In this document: positions 14,701 to 21,837 of the stretch, piece by piece
Layout of the letters: the number at the start of each line of letters is the position of its first letter
Position numbering within the stretch: position 1 is the stretch's first letter
Assembly: GCA_025938035.1 (NCBI GenBank)
Contig: JAICQE010000029.1
Coordinates: forward strand, 1 to 30,565
Length of the DNA stretch: 30,565 nt
Direction of reading: 5' to 3'
Origin: Vicinamibacteria bacterium
GTDB taxonomy: Bacteria; Acidobacteriota; Vicinamibacteria; Vicinamibacterales; UBA2999
Notes under the pieces: generated by a model
What the model saw: the letters and a program-made list of their open reading frames with translations, nothing else
The model's database searches: none
What the model was told of the DNA's origin: nothing
Translations under genes and position numbers: made by a program

Positions 14701-15852
14701 CTGGTACGCCATCTTGGCGCCGTCGCGCGTCATCAGGAAATCGAAGGCTTTGGCCGCCAGGTCGCGGGCCGCGGTTGACTTCAACTCCTTCAGTTGACGC
14801 TCGCAGAACCTGTTGAGGATCACGGCCGGCGCGGCGTCGCCGGCGCGGTGGTCCGTGTATTTCGCGAGGAATGACGTCGTCGCATCCGGGTCGCGCGTCC
14901 ACAGCTCCTGACACACGATCTGCAGGTACGGCGGCACCACGAAATCCCGATCGACGCTGGCGACCTGCGGCTTCCGCTGGCGCCCGATCGGCAAAAACGC
15001 CTCGAGCAGGCGCCGGCCGCGCCTGGCCCACCTGTTCCGCCAGGTCCGCCATCCCGACGGTACTTTGGTGTCTTCCCGCCGGCGGCTCGTGGCGGTCTTG
15101 TGGGTCGCCACAGTCCGCCGGAACACGGCCAGGTCGTCCACCAGCGCACGCAGGCCTGCGGCGTCCACGCCGCGCGGCTCCGCCGTCCGGGCGATGATCT
15201 CCATCGCCTGCGCCTTGGTTGGCGATTTCAAGCGGTAATAGTTGTTGAAGAGATCCGGAACCTGGTTGTCGAAGACCGACAGCCGACCGAGGAAATCGTC
15301 GCGCATCGAGATGATGATGCGGACGCGCAGCTCGGTGGAATTCATGATCTCGCTGAGCTGCGCCACAAACGCCTTCAGATCGTCGCTGAACGCGTAATGC
15401 TGAAAGACCTCCTCGAATTGATCGAGGACGAGCAGGAATTCGCGCGTCTGCACCCGCGGTGGCCGCAATTCGAGCGCGGCGTCCGGCGAAGGCGTCGCGC
15501 GCTGCGGCCTCCGGTACGATTCCAGCGCGGACGCCAGCGTCGCGTCCGGCGCCAGCGTGACCGTCAGCTTCGCCGCAATCGAGCCGAGCACGGCGTCGAG
15601 CGGCGGCTTGCCAGCCCAGTCGCGGTGATAGCAGGTGTCGAATTCCTCTCCGTCGATCGCCTTCAGCAGGCGCGCGCGCAGGAACGACGTCTTGCCAACG
15701 CCGGAGGCGGCGAAGAGCAGGGTTGTGTTGCACGAGTAGAGCCGCTCGCGCATCAGGAGGAAATCCCTGTCGCGACCGTAAATCGCGTCGCCTTCTGCGA
15801 GCGGGTCCAGCCCCCTGAATGGATTCACGGCCGGCGCCTGATCAGATGTCAT
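11779..15852 (-). CDS. STAND P-loop ATPase with membrane helix and C-terminal beta-propeller
   Basis: The protein is 1357 residues from ATG 15852. Domains, by rough position: an entry motif NPFRGLDPLAEGDAIYGRDRD (9-29); a STAND NTPase with Walker A FAASGVGKTSFLR (47-59), Walker B LLVLDQFEEVF (140-150) and sensor-like IIISMRDDFLGRL (179-191), the nSTAND1 pattern; a basic insertion (about 255-300); winged-helix-like ELYHDMYALILDEWKR (426-441); one membrane helix WLTVGAVVLLSVVGVRAW (456-473); then about 880 residues of beta-propeller with at least seven WD40/YVTN-like F(S/T)xD repeats. By family, ATP-driven oligomerisation is triggered when the sensor end binds a ligand. No effector domain is present; the SIR2 gene just upstream would supply it. 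The stop of that gene overlaps this ATG by 11 bp. In-frame GTG 15885 and ATG 15873 are alternative starts. Confidence 0.88.
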   Translation of the reverse strand: MTSDQAPAVNPFRGLDPLAEGDAIYGRDRDFLLMRERLYSCNTTLLFAASGVGKTSFLRARLLKAIDGEEFDTCYHRDWAGKPPLDAVLGSIAAKLTVTLAPDATLASALESYRRPQRATPSPDAALELRPPRVQTREFLLVLDQFEEVFQHYAFSDDLKAFVAQLSEIMNSTELRVRIIISMRDDFLGRLSVFDNQVPDLFNNYYRLKSPTKAQAMEIIARTAEPRGVDAAGLRALVDDLAVFRRTVATHKTATSRRREDTKVPSGWRTWRNRWARRGRRLLEAFLPIGRQRKPQVASVDRDFVVPPYLQIVCQELWTRDPDATTSFLAKYTDHRAGDAAPAVILNRFCERQLKELKSTAARDLAAKAFDFLMTRDGAKMAYQLDRLAEHMDVKRKDLKPVLDALSNEGVRLLRRFPGPDESSWYELYHDMYALILDEWKRGYHAGRARHRRVQLWLTVGAVVLLSVVGVRAWTNFTAIRNATDDYPWRSYNGLQRALSLGGLIPSNIERLSDEVWARYWDRRAARAELGEDRDRALLLRATALEARPTSERQNAALLIAGGDYQDALAATVNVSGTPTAFFLARNGRRMLVASNNGTAYVLDTTDVTRVREMATLRDPSTAAFLNRDVDATPRLFKAASFLDDDTLITLGDEDRTLRWWRPGSTDGEWQETVCASSVTTYVETPVGVILARNGQLERFDVEKAEEDDCEADAPVAVQVLEDAPPAFITSSRTPRAAAASAISDMIYVADGERILAATDAGDVCVWNVRAAFRRGPCVVKGATSVRIDVPTKRIAAIVPDPDPDEDFLATFRLYDFSGRRIGAEVDKMDGSESIVFSRGRAYAVDFDTVSGVLDAVTGVAVRDAAGAFPGDPAHVSPTGQFVVPGSDESRVYAAEHRLQQPFIAEKTTAAAFTPDGAYLVTGSSSGRVRFWRAAAFREIDPGLLGPGGEGPRIMLGAEHRCAAYVGAQGVEVRNLASGRMSSVKPLTVRTVAVSPDCRTAAVVGNGDDVRIWTVASGETVGVPLAWSGGRLVPLVLFSPDSSKLLVWRRPTTSRTVFTVGLFTGAGRLVSRIEPRLASTVALVRGISFSADSNFVIFAVGRQPTEVYSVADGRRVPGEVPPGAVVGRHGNRLVIRGADGAYLVTLSSPIRSRRLTERDVSSATFSADGRYLMAIEAGRLRFLDVQTGSALPFPQRQVSAVRFHPSDPRLAVASGETGVQLVDLREQRAEPRGIPVPIGSRALPDRDGLDSAIIQFSPDGGAVIATTHEWVHRLMVTDGGLRAQGSRRLSSARFGAAMTVLDEDGSRVAVLLDSPTRIEIVDFNAAPPAREVRTAAEWQQRLGLRLEEGEFSYVERR

Positions 15853-17236
15853 AGCGCGCGGCAACGGTCTCATCGAGCTTGGCACTGAATCGCGACAGAT
15901 CTTCGTGGAGAATCCGGATGTTGTACTGTTTGAAGAACGTCACGTCGAGCGGTCCGAAATTCCTGATCACGCTGTAATCGCCGTAATCCTCGTCGTCCTC
16001 GCGCCCGGCTCCCGCGCGTTTGGCGCGGACCCCCTTCAGCATGCCGCGTACGTTCCAGTCGCGCAGGCTGTAGCCGAGAAAGAGAAAGTACGGACGCCGC
16101 CGGCTGCTCAGCACGTCGGCAACGCATGCGGGAATGACGCCGTCGTTGTCCGAGAACTTGGAGATGTTGGTGACGTAATCGTTGTCGGAGATGACGATGC
16201 TGTCGCGCCCGTCCGGCCAGTCAGTGATGCAGCCATGCACCTTGTAGAGCATCGCCAGGCGCAGCCCGCCGGCCGAATGGCTGGCGCCGGGTACGCTTCC
16301 CGGTGCCGGCGGGTCGAGCGTGAACTGGCGTGCCTTCCGTGGTGGATTCGCCGCGACGAGCGCCTGCTCGACCGCGGGATCGACGTTGCCGAAACGCGCG
16401 TGGATGGTCGAGTCCTTCTGGCTCATCGTCAGCACCACGTACGGCACCGTCAGCGCGCACTCCATCAACCGGTCGTAGTTCGTGGTCATGATCAGGTAGT
16501 GGCCTTCGCCGGCAGGAACAGGCCGGTCGGGGCGCCGCGTCCGCGGGGCCATGAGATGCCAGCGCGCAGCCCGGGCGATGATCCGGTGCGTTGGCGTCGG
16601 CTGCTCCTTGTTCTGCATGATGTCGCCCAGACGCTCGAGGAGCGTTTTGCGGCTGCGGACGGCCTCGAAGAACGCGGAGAGTGCCGGCAACGATGCCGGT
16701 GCCACACCGGCCAGGCCGGCAACGGCGCGAAGCAGCGTGAGCAGATCTCCCCGGTTCTGCTCGTCGATCTGACGCTCCAACCGCGCCGACACGCGCGCCA
16801 GTACGTCCTCGAACGAACCGTATCTCGCGCTCCGTGAGAGCCACTCCGCGAGTTCTGCTCCGGACGGGGGGTAGGTCTCATCCTTGAGGCGATCCAGGAG
16901 CTGATCGACGGTCACCGCCGCCGCCGTTTCGCGCGTCTGCTGGATGAGGAACGCCATCTCGAGAGCGATTTCGGCATACAGCCTCGTCGCCTCGTCGAGC
17001 GTCACACGCGGGCGACCGGTGGCGTCTGGATAGCCGGATCCCGATGCGCTCAACACCCGGAGTGCTTCGCCGATTCGCGGGTCCCGCTCAGTGGCCTGGC
17101 CGCGGTTGTCGGGCGTCGTCCGTGCGGAAATGGATACGCCGGCGCCGAGAAACGGGATGACTTGCTGGGAGCCGCCCTCTGTGAAGCAGTCGGTGCGCAG
17201 GTCGTCGTACGGAATGTTGTCGGGTTCAATGATCAC
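15842..17236 (-). CDS. SIR2-family NADase-type effector
   Basis: Counting from GTG 17236 (464 residues), the SIR2-like Rossmann signatures are PFLGAGVSIS (28-37), TTNYDRLME (251-259), YKVHGCI (331-337) and FLGYSLRDWN (386-395). Asn253 and His334 align with the catalytic Asn/His of SIR2 NADases such as ThsA and DSR-type proteins. A helical insertion of about 200 residues separates GAG from TTNYD. No zinc-binding Cys pairs are visible, unlike protein deacetylase sirtuins, which favours NAD hydrolysis. GTG 17236 is preceded by GGAG and lies 16 bp after the upstream stop. The in-frame ATG at 17302 would add 22 residues and overlap the IPT gene by 50 bp with a poorer ribosome site. Its end overlaps the STAND gene. 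The toxic-effector role is inferred from family and context. Confidence 0.88.
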   Translation of the reverse strand: MIIEPDNIPYDDLRTDCFTEGGSQQVIPFLGAGVSISARTTPDNRGQATERDPRIGEALRVLSASGSGYPDATGRPRVTLDEATRLYAEIALEMAFLIQQTRETAAAVTVDQLLDRLKDETYPPSGAELAEWLSRSARYGSFEDVLARVSARLERQIDEQNRGDLLTLLRAVAGLAGVAPASLPALSAFFEAVRSRKTLLERLGDIMQNKEQPTPTHRIIARAARWHLMAPRTRRPDRPVPAGEGHYLIMTTNYDRLMECALTVPYVVLTMSQKDSTIHARFGNVDPAVEQALVAANPPRKARQFTLDPPAPGSVPGASHSAGGLRLAMLYKVHGCITDWPDGRDSIVISDNDYVTNISKFSDNDGVIPACVADVLSSRRRPYFLFLGYSLRDWNVRGMLKGVRAKRAGAGREDDEDYGDYSVIRNFGPLDVTFFKQYNIRILHEDLSRFSAKLDETVAARYDI

Positions 17237-17252
17237 CGGCTCGCTCCAGGTG

Positions 17253-19091
17253 TCACGTGTATTGGAATCCGGACGGGCTGATGCCGACTGTCGCCGTGCC
17301 ATTGTCCACTCGAACGTCGACGGCGCCTGGCGCCTTTTGCGGCGGCGTCTTCGCCGTGATCGTGGTCGGGTTGGTGACGGTCACGTCGGTGGCCAACGCC
17401 TGACCGAACTTGACCGACACGCCGGCAACGAAACCACTGCCGGTGAGTGTGACCGGCGTGCCGCCAGCCGCAGGACCCTGGTTCGGACTGACGCCAGTGA
17501 TCGTTCCGGTGGGCGCGGTGGTTCCGGTGGCCCCCGGCGTTCCGGCGGCCGCGGTGTAGGTGTACGCGTCTTTCCGTACGACCTCCGGCGCGCCGCTCGC
17601 CGTGACGCCGACGTCGACGACGCCGACGGTCTTCCCCGCCGGAACGACAACCGTCAGCGTGTTCGCGTCCTTGATCGTGACGCTCTTCGCAGGCGTGTCG
17701 CCAAAACGCACCGAGCACGGGAGGCCAAAGCCGCTGCCGGCGATGGTGACGGTGTTTCCGCCTGCGAGCGGACCGGTCGCAGGTGTGACCATCAGCACGG
17801 TGGCAGTGGCCGTCGTCGAGGCTTTGAGGGTCGCCGAGTCCGGCCCACGCGGGGCTTCGGTGAAAATGCCTTCCGCCACCTTCTTCAGCTTCTCGCTGGC
17901 CTGGGCGCTGAACATTCCGACCAGCGCCGCCAGGCCGACGAGCAGGTACGCCGTACCGCCGCTCGGCTCGTAGAGTCCCGCGCGAATCACCAGGTAGAAA
18001 ACGAATCCCAGCGCGGACGAGGCAAACGGGATCAGCAGGTACATCGGCACCCAGTTCCACACGAGCTTCTGCTCACCGACGTACCAGAAGAACGAGCGCA
18101 GCGCATGCACCAGCCCGCCGAGCGCTCCGGCAAACAGCACGAGCAGGACCATCATCCCGTCGGACGGAGCCGGGCACTGAAAACTAAATCGGCCGGGGAG
18201 CGAGCTCACGTTCTCCTCGTTGCCGACGATCACGCTGACGGCTCCCGCAGGGTGCATCGGCGTCACCGCCGTGATGAACCGGGAACCGTCCACGTGAACC
18301 GATCGTGCAGGCGATCCGCCGAAGCGTACGGTGGTTTGGGGTGTGAAACCGGAGCCAATGATCGAGACCGCTTCGCCGCCGCCCGTGCTCGAGGTCTCCG
18401 GGTCGATCGTGCTGACCACCAGCGGCGCCGGGGCCGTTCGGGTCTGAACGAACTGCAATCCTGCCGGGAGCGTCGATGTGCCGCTATCCTGCTGCACGGT
18501 CACATCGACGACGCCCGAGGCCTGCGCCGGGGCGGCCAGCACGAGTTCCGACGGGCTCACGAACTGCGCCGCGGCCGGCTCGGCCGCACCGATTTTGACT
18601 CGAGCGCCGGCAGTGAATCGCTCTCCGCGAACGCGAACCTGCTCTCCGCCGGTAATCAGGACCTGCGCGGGCGTGACGCTGGTGACAACGGGTGCTGTCG
18701 GGCGCTTCTCGACGAACTCGAGCCCGCCGGGTACCGTGACAGCAGGAAGACCCTCGCGCTCGACGACGACGGCGACCCGGCCAACGGCGTGCTTCGGCGT
18801 CGTGACCACGATCTCCAGCGGGCTGATCACCGCCGCGGCCAGCGGTTTCGTCTCTCCGATTCGAACCGTCACTCCGAGTTCGAAGCCTTCCCCACGGATG
18901 CGGAGCCGCTCACCGCCAGCGGTCAGCACCTGCGAAGGCGTCAACTCGGTGGCAATCAGCCGCCTGACGTCGCACGGCGGAACGACGTTCCAGATCGAAA
19001 TGATGACGATGAGTGCCAGAACGACCAGATAGCCGCCGAGCCCCACAATTCCCGCAGCGCCAACCGTCAAGTCCTTCTTCTCGTCGGCCAC
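17253..19091 (-). CDS. Membrane protein with five IPT/TIG domains
   Basis: This 612-residue protein starts at GTG 19091 with GAGGAG seven bases upstream. Layout: helix 1 (11-36); three IPT/TIG immunoglobulin-like domains (about 45-127, 133-215 and 224-305), each opening with a TPxxxxxxGGExxxIxGxxF pattern; a three-helix membrane core (312-333, 346-370, 379-397) with motifs GGLVHALRS, YLLIPF and GMFSAQASEKLKKV; then two more IPT domains (431-513 and 528-612). The membrane core with its GLxxAxAHALRS-like and GLFSxxAxxKL-like motifs looks like a conserved module, though I cannot name the family. Four helices would put IPT1-3 and IPT4-5 on opposite membrane faces. It is the first gene of the operon, so it is probably a membrane scaffold or sensor for the SIR2 and STAND proteins. 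Confidence 0.85.
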   Translation of the reverse strand: MADEKKDLTVGAAGIVGLGGYLVVLALIVIISIWNVVPPCDVRRLIATELTPSQVLTAGGERLRIRGEGFELGVTVRIGETKPLAAAVISPLEIVVTTPKHAVGRVAVVVEREGLPAVTVPGGLEFVEKRPTAPVVTSVTPAQVLITGGEQVRVRGERFTAGARVKIGAAEPAAAQFVSPSELVLAAPAQASGVVDVTVQQDSGTSTLPAGLQFVQTRTAPAPLVVSTIDPETSSTGGGEAVSIIGSGFTPQTTVRFGGSPARSVHVDGSRFITAVTPMHPAGAVSVIVGNEENVSSLPGRFSFQCPAPSDGMMVLLVLFAGALGGLVHALRSFFWYVGEQKLVWNWVPMYLLIPFASSALGFVFYLVIRAGLYEPSGGTAYLLVGLAALVGMFSAQASEKLKKVAEGIFTEAPRGPDSATLKASTTATATVLMVTPATGPLAGGNTVTIAGSGFGLPCSVRFGDTPAKSVTIKDANTLTVVVPAGKTVGVVDVGVTASGAPEVVRKDAYTYTAAAGTPGATGTTAPTGTITGVSPNQGPAAGGTPVTLTGSGFVAGVSVKFGQALATDVTVTNPTTITAKTPPQKAPGAVDVRVDNGTATVGISPSGFQYT

Positions 19092-19265
19092 CGTGCTTCT
19101 CCTCGCTACGACCTTCGCGGCCGTTGGCCCTCACCTGTGCGCCGGCCTGCCGATGATGGGAAACAGAAAGGCTTCCCGTTGTGAGAGAACGGATTTCGGG
19201 ACCGGGTATTCAGCGGATCGACGTGGGTAATTCGGGCCTGATTGAACTCGCTGAATGAAGCGCGG

Positions 19266-19293
19266 ATCTTACACAGCCGAGCTAGGGTGTCAA
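19266..19293 (-). promoter_or_regulatory. Sigma-70-type promoter of the IPT-SIR2-STAND operon
   Basis: On the minus strand TTGACA (19288-19293) and TAAGAT (19266-19271) are separated by 16 bp. The -35 is a perfect consensus and the -10 matches at four of six positions. Transcription would begin about 170 nt before the GTG of the IPT gene. Confidence 0.65.
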
Positions 19294-19409
19294 TGACCTT
19301 TTGAAACGCGCAGGAGGCGGTTGCCAATCGAGGACGAGTCTCAAAAGACAATAACTGCCACAAGACGACACAAAGGACACAACACGTGCGGTTGCCGTTT
19401 GTTCGCCAC

Positions 19410-19471
19410 CGGAGGTAACGCCTCTCGGTACGGAGGCACCGCCTCTCGAAGTCCGGGGGCACCGCCCCTCG
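19410..19471. repeat. Three tandem 18-bp palindromic units
   Basis: CGGAGGTAACGCCTCTCG (19410-19427), CGGAGGCACCGCCTCTCG (19431-19448) and CGGGGGCACCGCCCCTCG (19454-19471) are near copies. In each, GGAGG pairs with CCTC(T) across a short loop. Unit 3 carries compensated changes (GGGGG with CCCC), so pairing is kept. Confidence 0.85.
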
Positions 19472-19649
19472 GCCGCCTGACAGCGTGCGTCGATTTTTCT
19501 ACGCTTTGCTTCGTGTTTCGAATGCGCCGGATCGCCTGAAGCGCCAGGCAGAGGCATTCCGCCAACGTAGCCACGCGCCGTCACGCGGGAGTCGAGGAGC
19601 ACTTAGCGACGCTTCGGTACGGAGGTTCTTCTTCGGCAGGGCGTCTGAA

Positions 19650-19684
19650 GACAAAAGGAAGAGCCCCGGCCAATGGCGCGGGGC
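19650..19684 (-). terminator. Rho-independent terminator downstream of ftsH
   Basis: On the minus strand GCCCCG-C-GCC, loop ATT, GGC-CGGGGC forms a stem of nine pairs with one bulge, followed by TCTTCCTTTTGTCTT. It is about 175 bp beyond the ftsH stop. Confidence 0.5.
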
Positions 19685-19763
19685 CCGTAATGATGCAGCA
19701 GCATAAGGCGCAAAGCGATCACACGCTCAACCGATCATCGTCAATCGGTTGAGAACTCCTAAC

Positions 19764-19854
19764 GAACGTGGCGCCGAACGGCGAACCCTGCATTTCGGAA
19801 GCCGAACCGAACACAGAACACGGACAGGGCACCAAGCACCCGGAAGAGTGAACA
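19764..19854 (+). repeat. GAACNNN heptamer array (copy B)
   Basis: Units in order after GAACGTGGCGCC: GAACGGC, GAACCCT, GCATTTC, GGAAGCC, GAACC, GAACACA, GAACACG, GACAGGG, then CACCAAGCACCCG, GAAGAGT, GAAC. This follows the array at 25806-25882 almost unit by unit. It ends next to the ftsH stop. Confidence 0.75.
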
Positions 19855-19857
19855 GTA

Positions 19858-21657
19858 CTATGCCTTCACGTGCTGCGCGACGATCTGCCGCAGCCGATCC
19901 GAATCCACCGACTCGACCTCGAGCAGCTCCTCCGCCAGCACCTTCACCGCCGGGCGCTGCCGTTCGACGATCTGACGCGCAGTCTCGTATCCGCGCATCA
20001 CCAGCGCGCGAATCTCGTCGTCGACGCGCCGGGCCGTCTCCTCGCTGAAGCCGGCGGCACGGTTGTCGCTGTCGAAGCCGTTCGCCGGGCGGCGGAAGTG
20101 GACCGGCCCGAGCGGCGACATGCCGAGCTCGCACACCATCTTCCTCGCCAGCTCGGTGGCGCGCTCGATGTCGTTGGAGGCGCCGCTCGTCATCTGCCGC
20201 AGGAACAGCTCCTCGGCGACGCGCCCGCCCATCAGGATCGCAATCTGCGATTCGATGAACGGCTTGGAGTGCGTGTAGCGATCCGCCTCCGGCAGCTGCA
20301 TCGTCACGCCCAGCGCGCGGCCGCGCGGGATGATGGTGACCTTGTGCAGCGGATCGGCGTCCGGCAGCAGCGCCGCGACCACCGCGTGCCCCGCTTCGTG
20401 ATAGGCGCAGGTGACGCGCTCGTGGTGGCTCATCGCCACCGACTTGCGCTCGACGCCCATCAGCACTTTGTCGCGGGCCGCATCCAGATCCGAATTCCCG
20501 ATCGTCGTTCGGCCGCCGCGCGCGGCGATGAGCGCCGCTTCGTTGACCAGGTTGGCCAGGTCGGCGCCCGAGAAGCCCGGCGTGCCGCGCGCGATCGCCC
20601 GCAGATCGACGTCGGCGTCGAGGGCAACCTTCCGCGAGTGGACGCGGAGAATCTGCTCGCGGCCCTTCAGGTCGGGGTTGCCGACGGTCACCTGGCGATC
20701 GAAGCGGCCGGGACGCAACAACGCCGAGTCGAGGATGTCCGCCCGGTTGGTGGCGGCGACAACGATGATGCTGTCGGACTGGGTGAAGCCGTCCATCTCG
20801 ACGAGCAGCTGATTGAGCGTCTGCTCACGCTCCTCGTGGCTCAGCGAGTTGCCGCCGCGGCTGCGCCCGACGGCGTCGAGCTCGTCGATGAAGATGATGC
20901 ACGACGCGTGGCGGCGTGCTTCCTTGAACAACTTGCGCACGCGCGACGCGCCGACGCCGGCATACATCTCGACGAAGTCGGACCCGCTCGCGGAGATGAA
21001 CGGCACGCCGGCTTCGCCGGCCATCGAACGCGCGAGGAGCGTCTTGCCGGTGCCGGGAGGGCCGACGAGGAGGATGCCGCGCGGAATCCGGCCGCCGATG
21101 GTCGCGAAGCGCGCCGGATCTTTCAGGAAATCGACGATCTCCTGCACCTCGTCCTTGGCCTCGTCGACGCCGGCGACGTCCTTGAACGTCACCGTGACCG
21201 CCTCAGGGTCGATCGTCCGCGCTTTTTCGAGCGTCGGCACGCGGCCCGTCATCACCCGGAAGAGCGCGAGACCAGCGAAGCCAAAGAAGATCAGGCCCAG
21301 TGCCAGCGCGCCAAAGCTCCCGACCCGTGACGGCCGGACGGAAGTCACGTCCACGCGAATGCCGCGGTCAACCAGTGATGAGATCGAGGTCGGATTCGCG
21401 GCGAAGTAGCCCTGCGGCGCGACCGTTGCGAACCGTCTGCCGTCGCGGTGCTCATACGTGGCCGCGTCGCCCTCGATGACCACGGCCTTGATCGACCCGC
21501 GGCCGACCCCGGTGAGGAAATCGGAGAAGGGAGCCGGGGTTGGCTCAGCTGTCCCGAACATCCGCAGCCCAACGGCCGCGCCGATGACGAGTGTGACAAA
21601 GAGCACGCCGGTGCCCATCCAGAACAGTCGAGTACGGGGCAGCTTGCCTGCGAGCAC
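19858..21657 (-). CDS. ftsH: ATP-dependent zinc metalloprotease FtsH
   Basis: This membrane AAA+ protease degrades misfolded and regulatory membrane and soluble proteins. From GTG 21657 it has 599 residues: helix 1 (about 11-31), a small periplasmic domain, helix 2 (113-136), Walker A GPPGTGKT (199-206), Walker [12 protein letters not shown], second region of homology [21 protein letters not shown], zinc site HEAGH (420-424) and the distal Asp region [17 protein letters not shown]. The open frame reaches ATG 21807, but that ATG lies inside a TTTACA-N17-TAGAAT promoter and would place helix 1 about 60 residues in. GTG 21657 has GAGGTG just upstream and gives the usual N-terminus. The C-terminal tail is short. 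Confidence 0.95.
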   Translation of the reverse strand: MLAGKLPRTRLFWMGTGVLFVTLVIGAAVGLRMFGTAEPTPAPFSDFLTGVGRGSIKAVVIEGDAATYEHRDGRRFATVAPQGYFAANPTSISSLVDRGIRVDVTSVRPSRVGSFGALALGLIFFGFAGLALFRVMTGRVPTLEKARTIDPEAVTVTFKDVAGVDEAKDEVQEIVDFLKDPARFATIGGRIPRGILLVGPPGTGKTLLARSMAGEAGVPFISASGSDFVEMYAGVGASRVRKLFKEARRHASCIIFIDELDAVGRSRGGNSLSHEEREQTLNQLLVEMDGFTQSDSIIVVAATNRADILDSALLRPGRFDRQVTVGNPDLKGREQILRVHSRKVALDADVDLRAIARGTPGFSGADLANLVNEAALIAARGGRTTIGNSDLDAARDKVLMGVERKSVAMSHHERVTCAYHEAGHAVVAALLPDADPLHKVTIIPRGRALGVTMQLPEADRYTHSKPFIESQIAILMGGRVAEELFLRQMTSGASNDIERATELARKMVCELGMSPLGPVHFRRPANGFDSDNRAAGFSEETARRVDDEIRALVMRGYETARQIVERQRPAVKVLAEELLEVESVDSDRLRQIVAQHVKA

Positions 21658-21805
21658 CAGACACCTCAAGCCGACGAAGGGACCGCCCTCGGCCTCGACT
21701 GTGCCCGCCGACATTCGGAGGAGCGCGGTAGAAACGAAAACGGCCCGGATTGTAAGGAGGAGCGTCAGGGTTGCGGCGGGTGACCAGCAGTCTGACGCGT
21801 TAGTC

Positions 21806-21834
21806 ATTCTATCGGACGCATCCTTGCCTGTAAA
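21806..21834 (-). promoter_or_regulatory. Sigma-70-type promoter of ftsH
   Basis: On the minus strand TTTACA (21829-21834) and TAGAAT (21806-21811) are 17 bp apart. The predicted start of transcription is downstream of ATG 21807, ruling that codon out and leaving a leader of about 140 nt before GTG 21657. Confidence 0.6.
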
Positions 21835-21837
21835 TAG

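Larger units (their letters stand above)
19092..19857. other. 766-bp intergenic region without a credible gene
   Basis: Between the IPT gene and ftsH there is no supported coding sequence; short open frames cross repeats and lack ribosome sites. It holds, from left to right: the leader and promoter of the IPT-SIR2-STAND operon (to 19293), three 18-bp palindromic units (19410-19471), a terminator for ftsH (19650-19684), a 10-bp inverted repeat (19726-19735 with 19744-19753) and a GAACNNN array (19764-19854). Inside the operon leader, ATTCAGCG (19208-19215) and CGCTGAAT (19249-19256) form a perfect 8-bp inverted repeat of unknown meaning. Confidence 0.7.

Noticed and set aside
14591..15733. 380-codon minus-strand frame inside the STAND gene
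   Set aside because: It is an alternate-frame shadow; Walker A/B and all STAND motifs are in the other frame.
17091..19184. 697-codon plus-strand open frame opposite the IPT gene
   Set aside because: Composition is Arg/Asp/Gly-rich without motifs, typical of antisense to GC-rich coding DNA; the minus strand carries the clear IPT domains.
19321..19539. 72-codon plus-strand frame in the gap before ftsH
   Set aside because: It runs across the 18-bp palindromic repeats, has no ribosome site and no family resemblance.
19870..21330. 486-codon plus-strand frame opposite ftsH
   Set aside because: It is antisense to a fully conserved FtsH sequence and has no recognisable domain.
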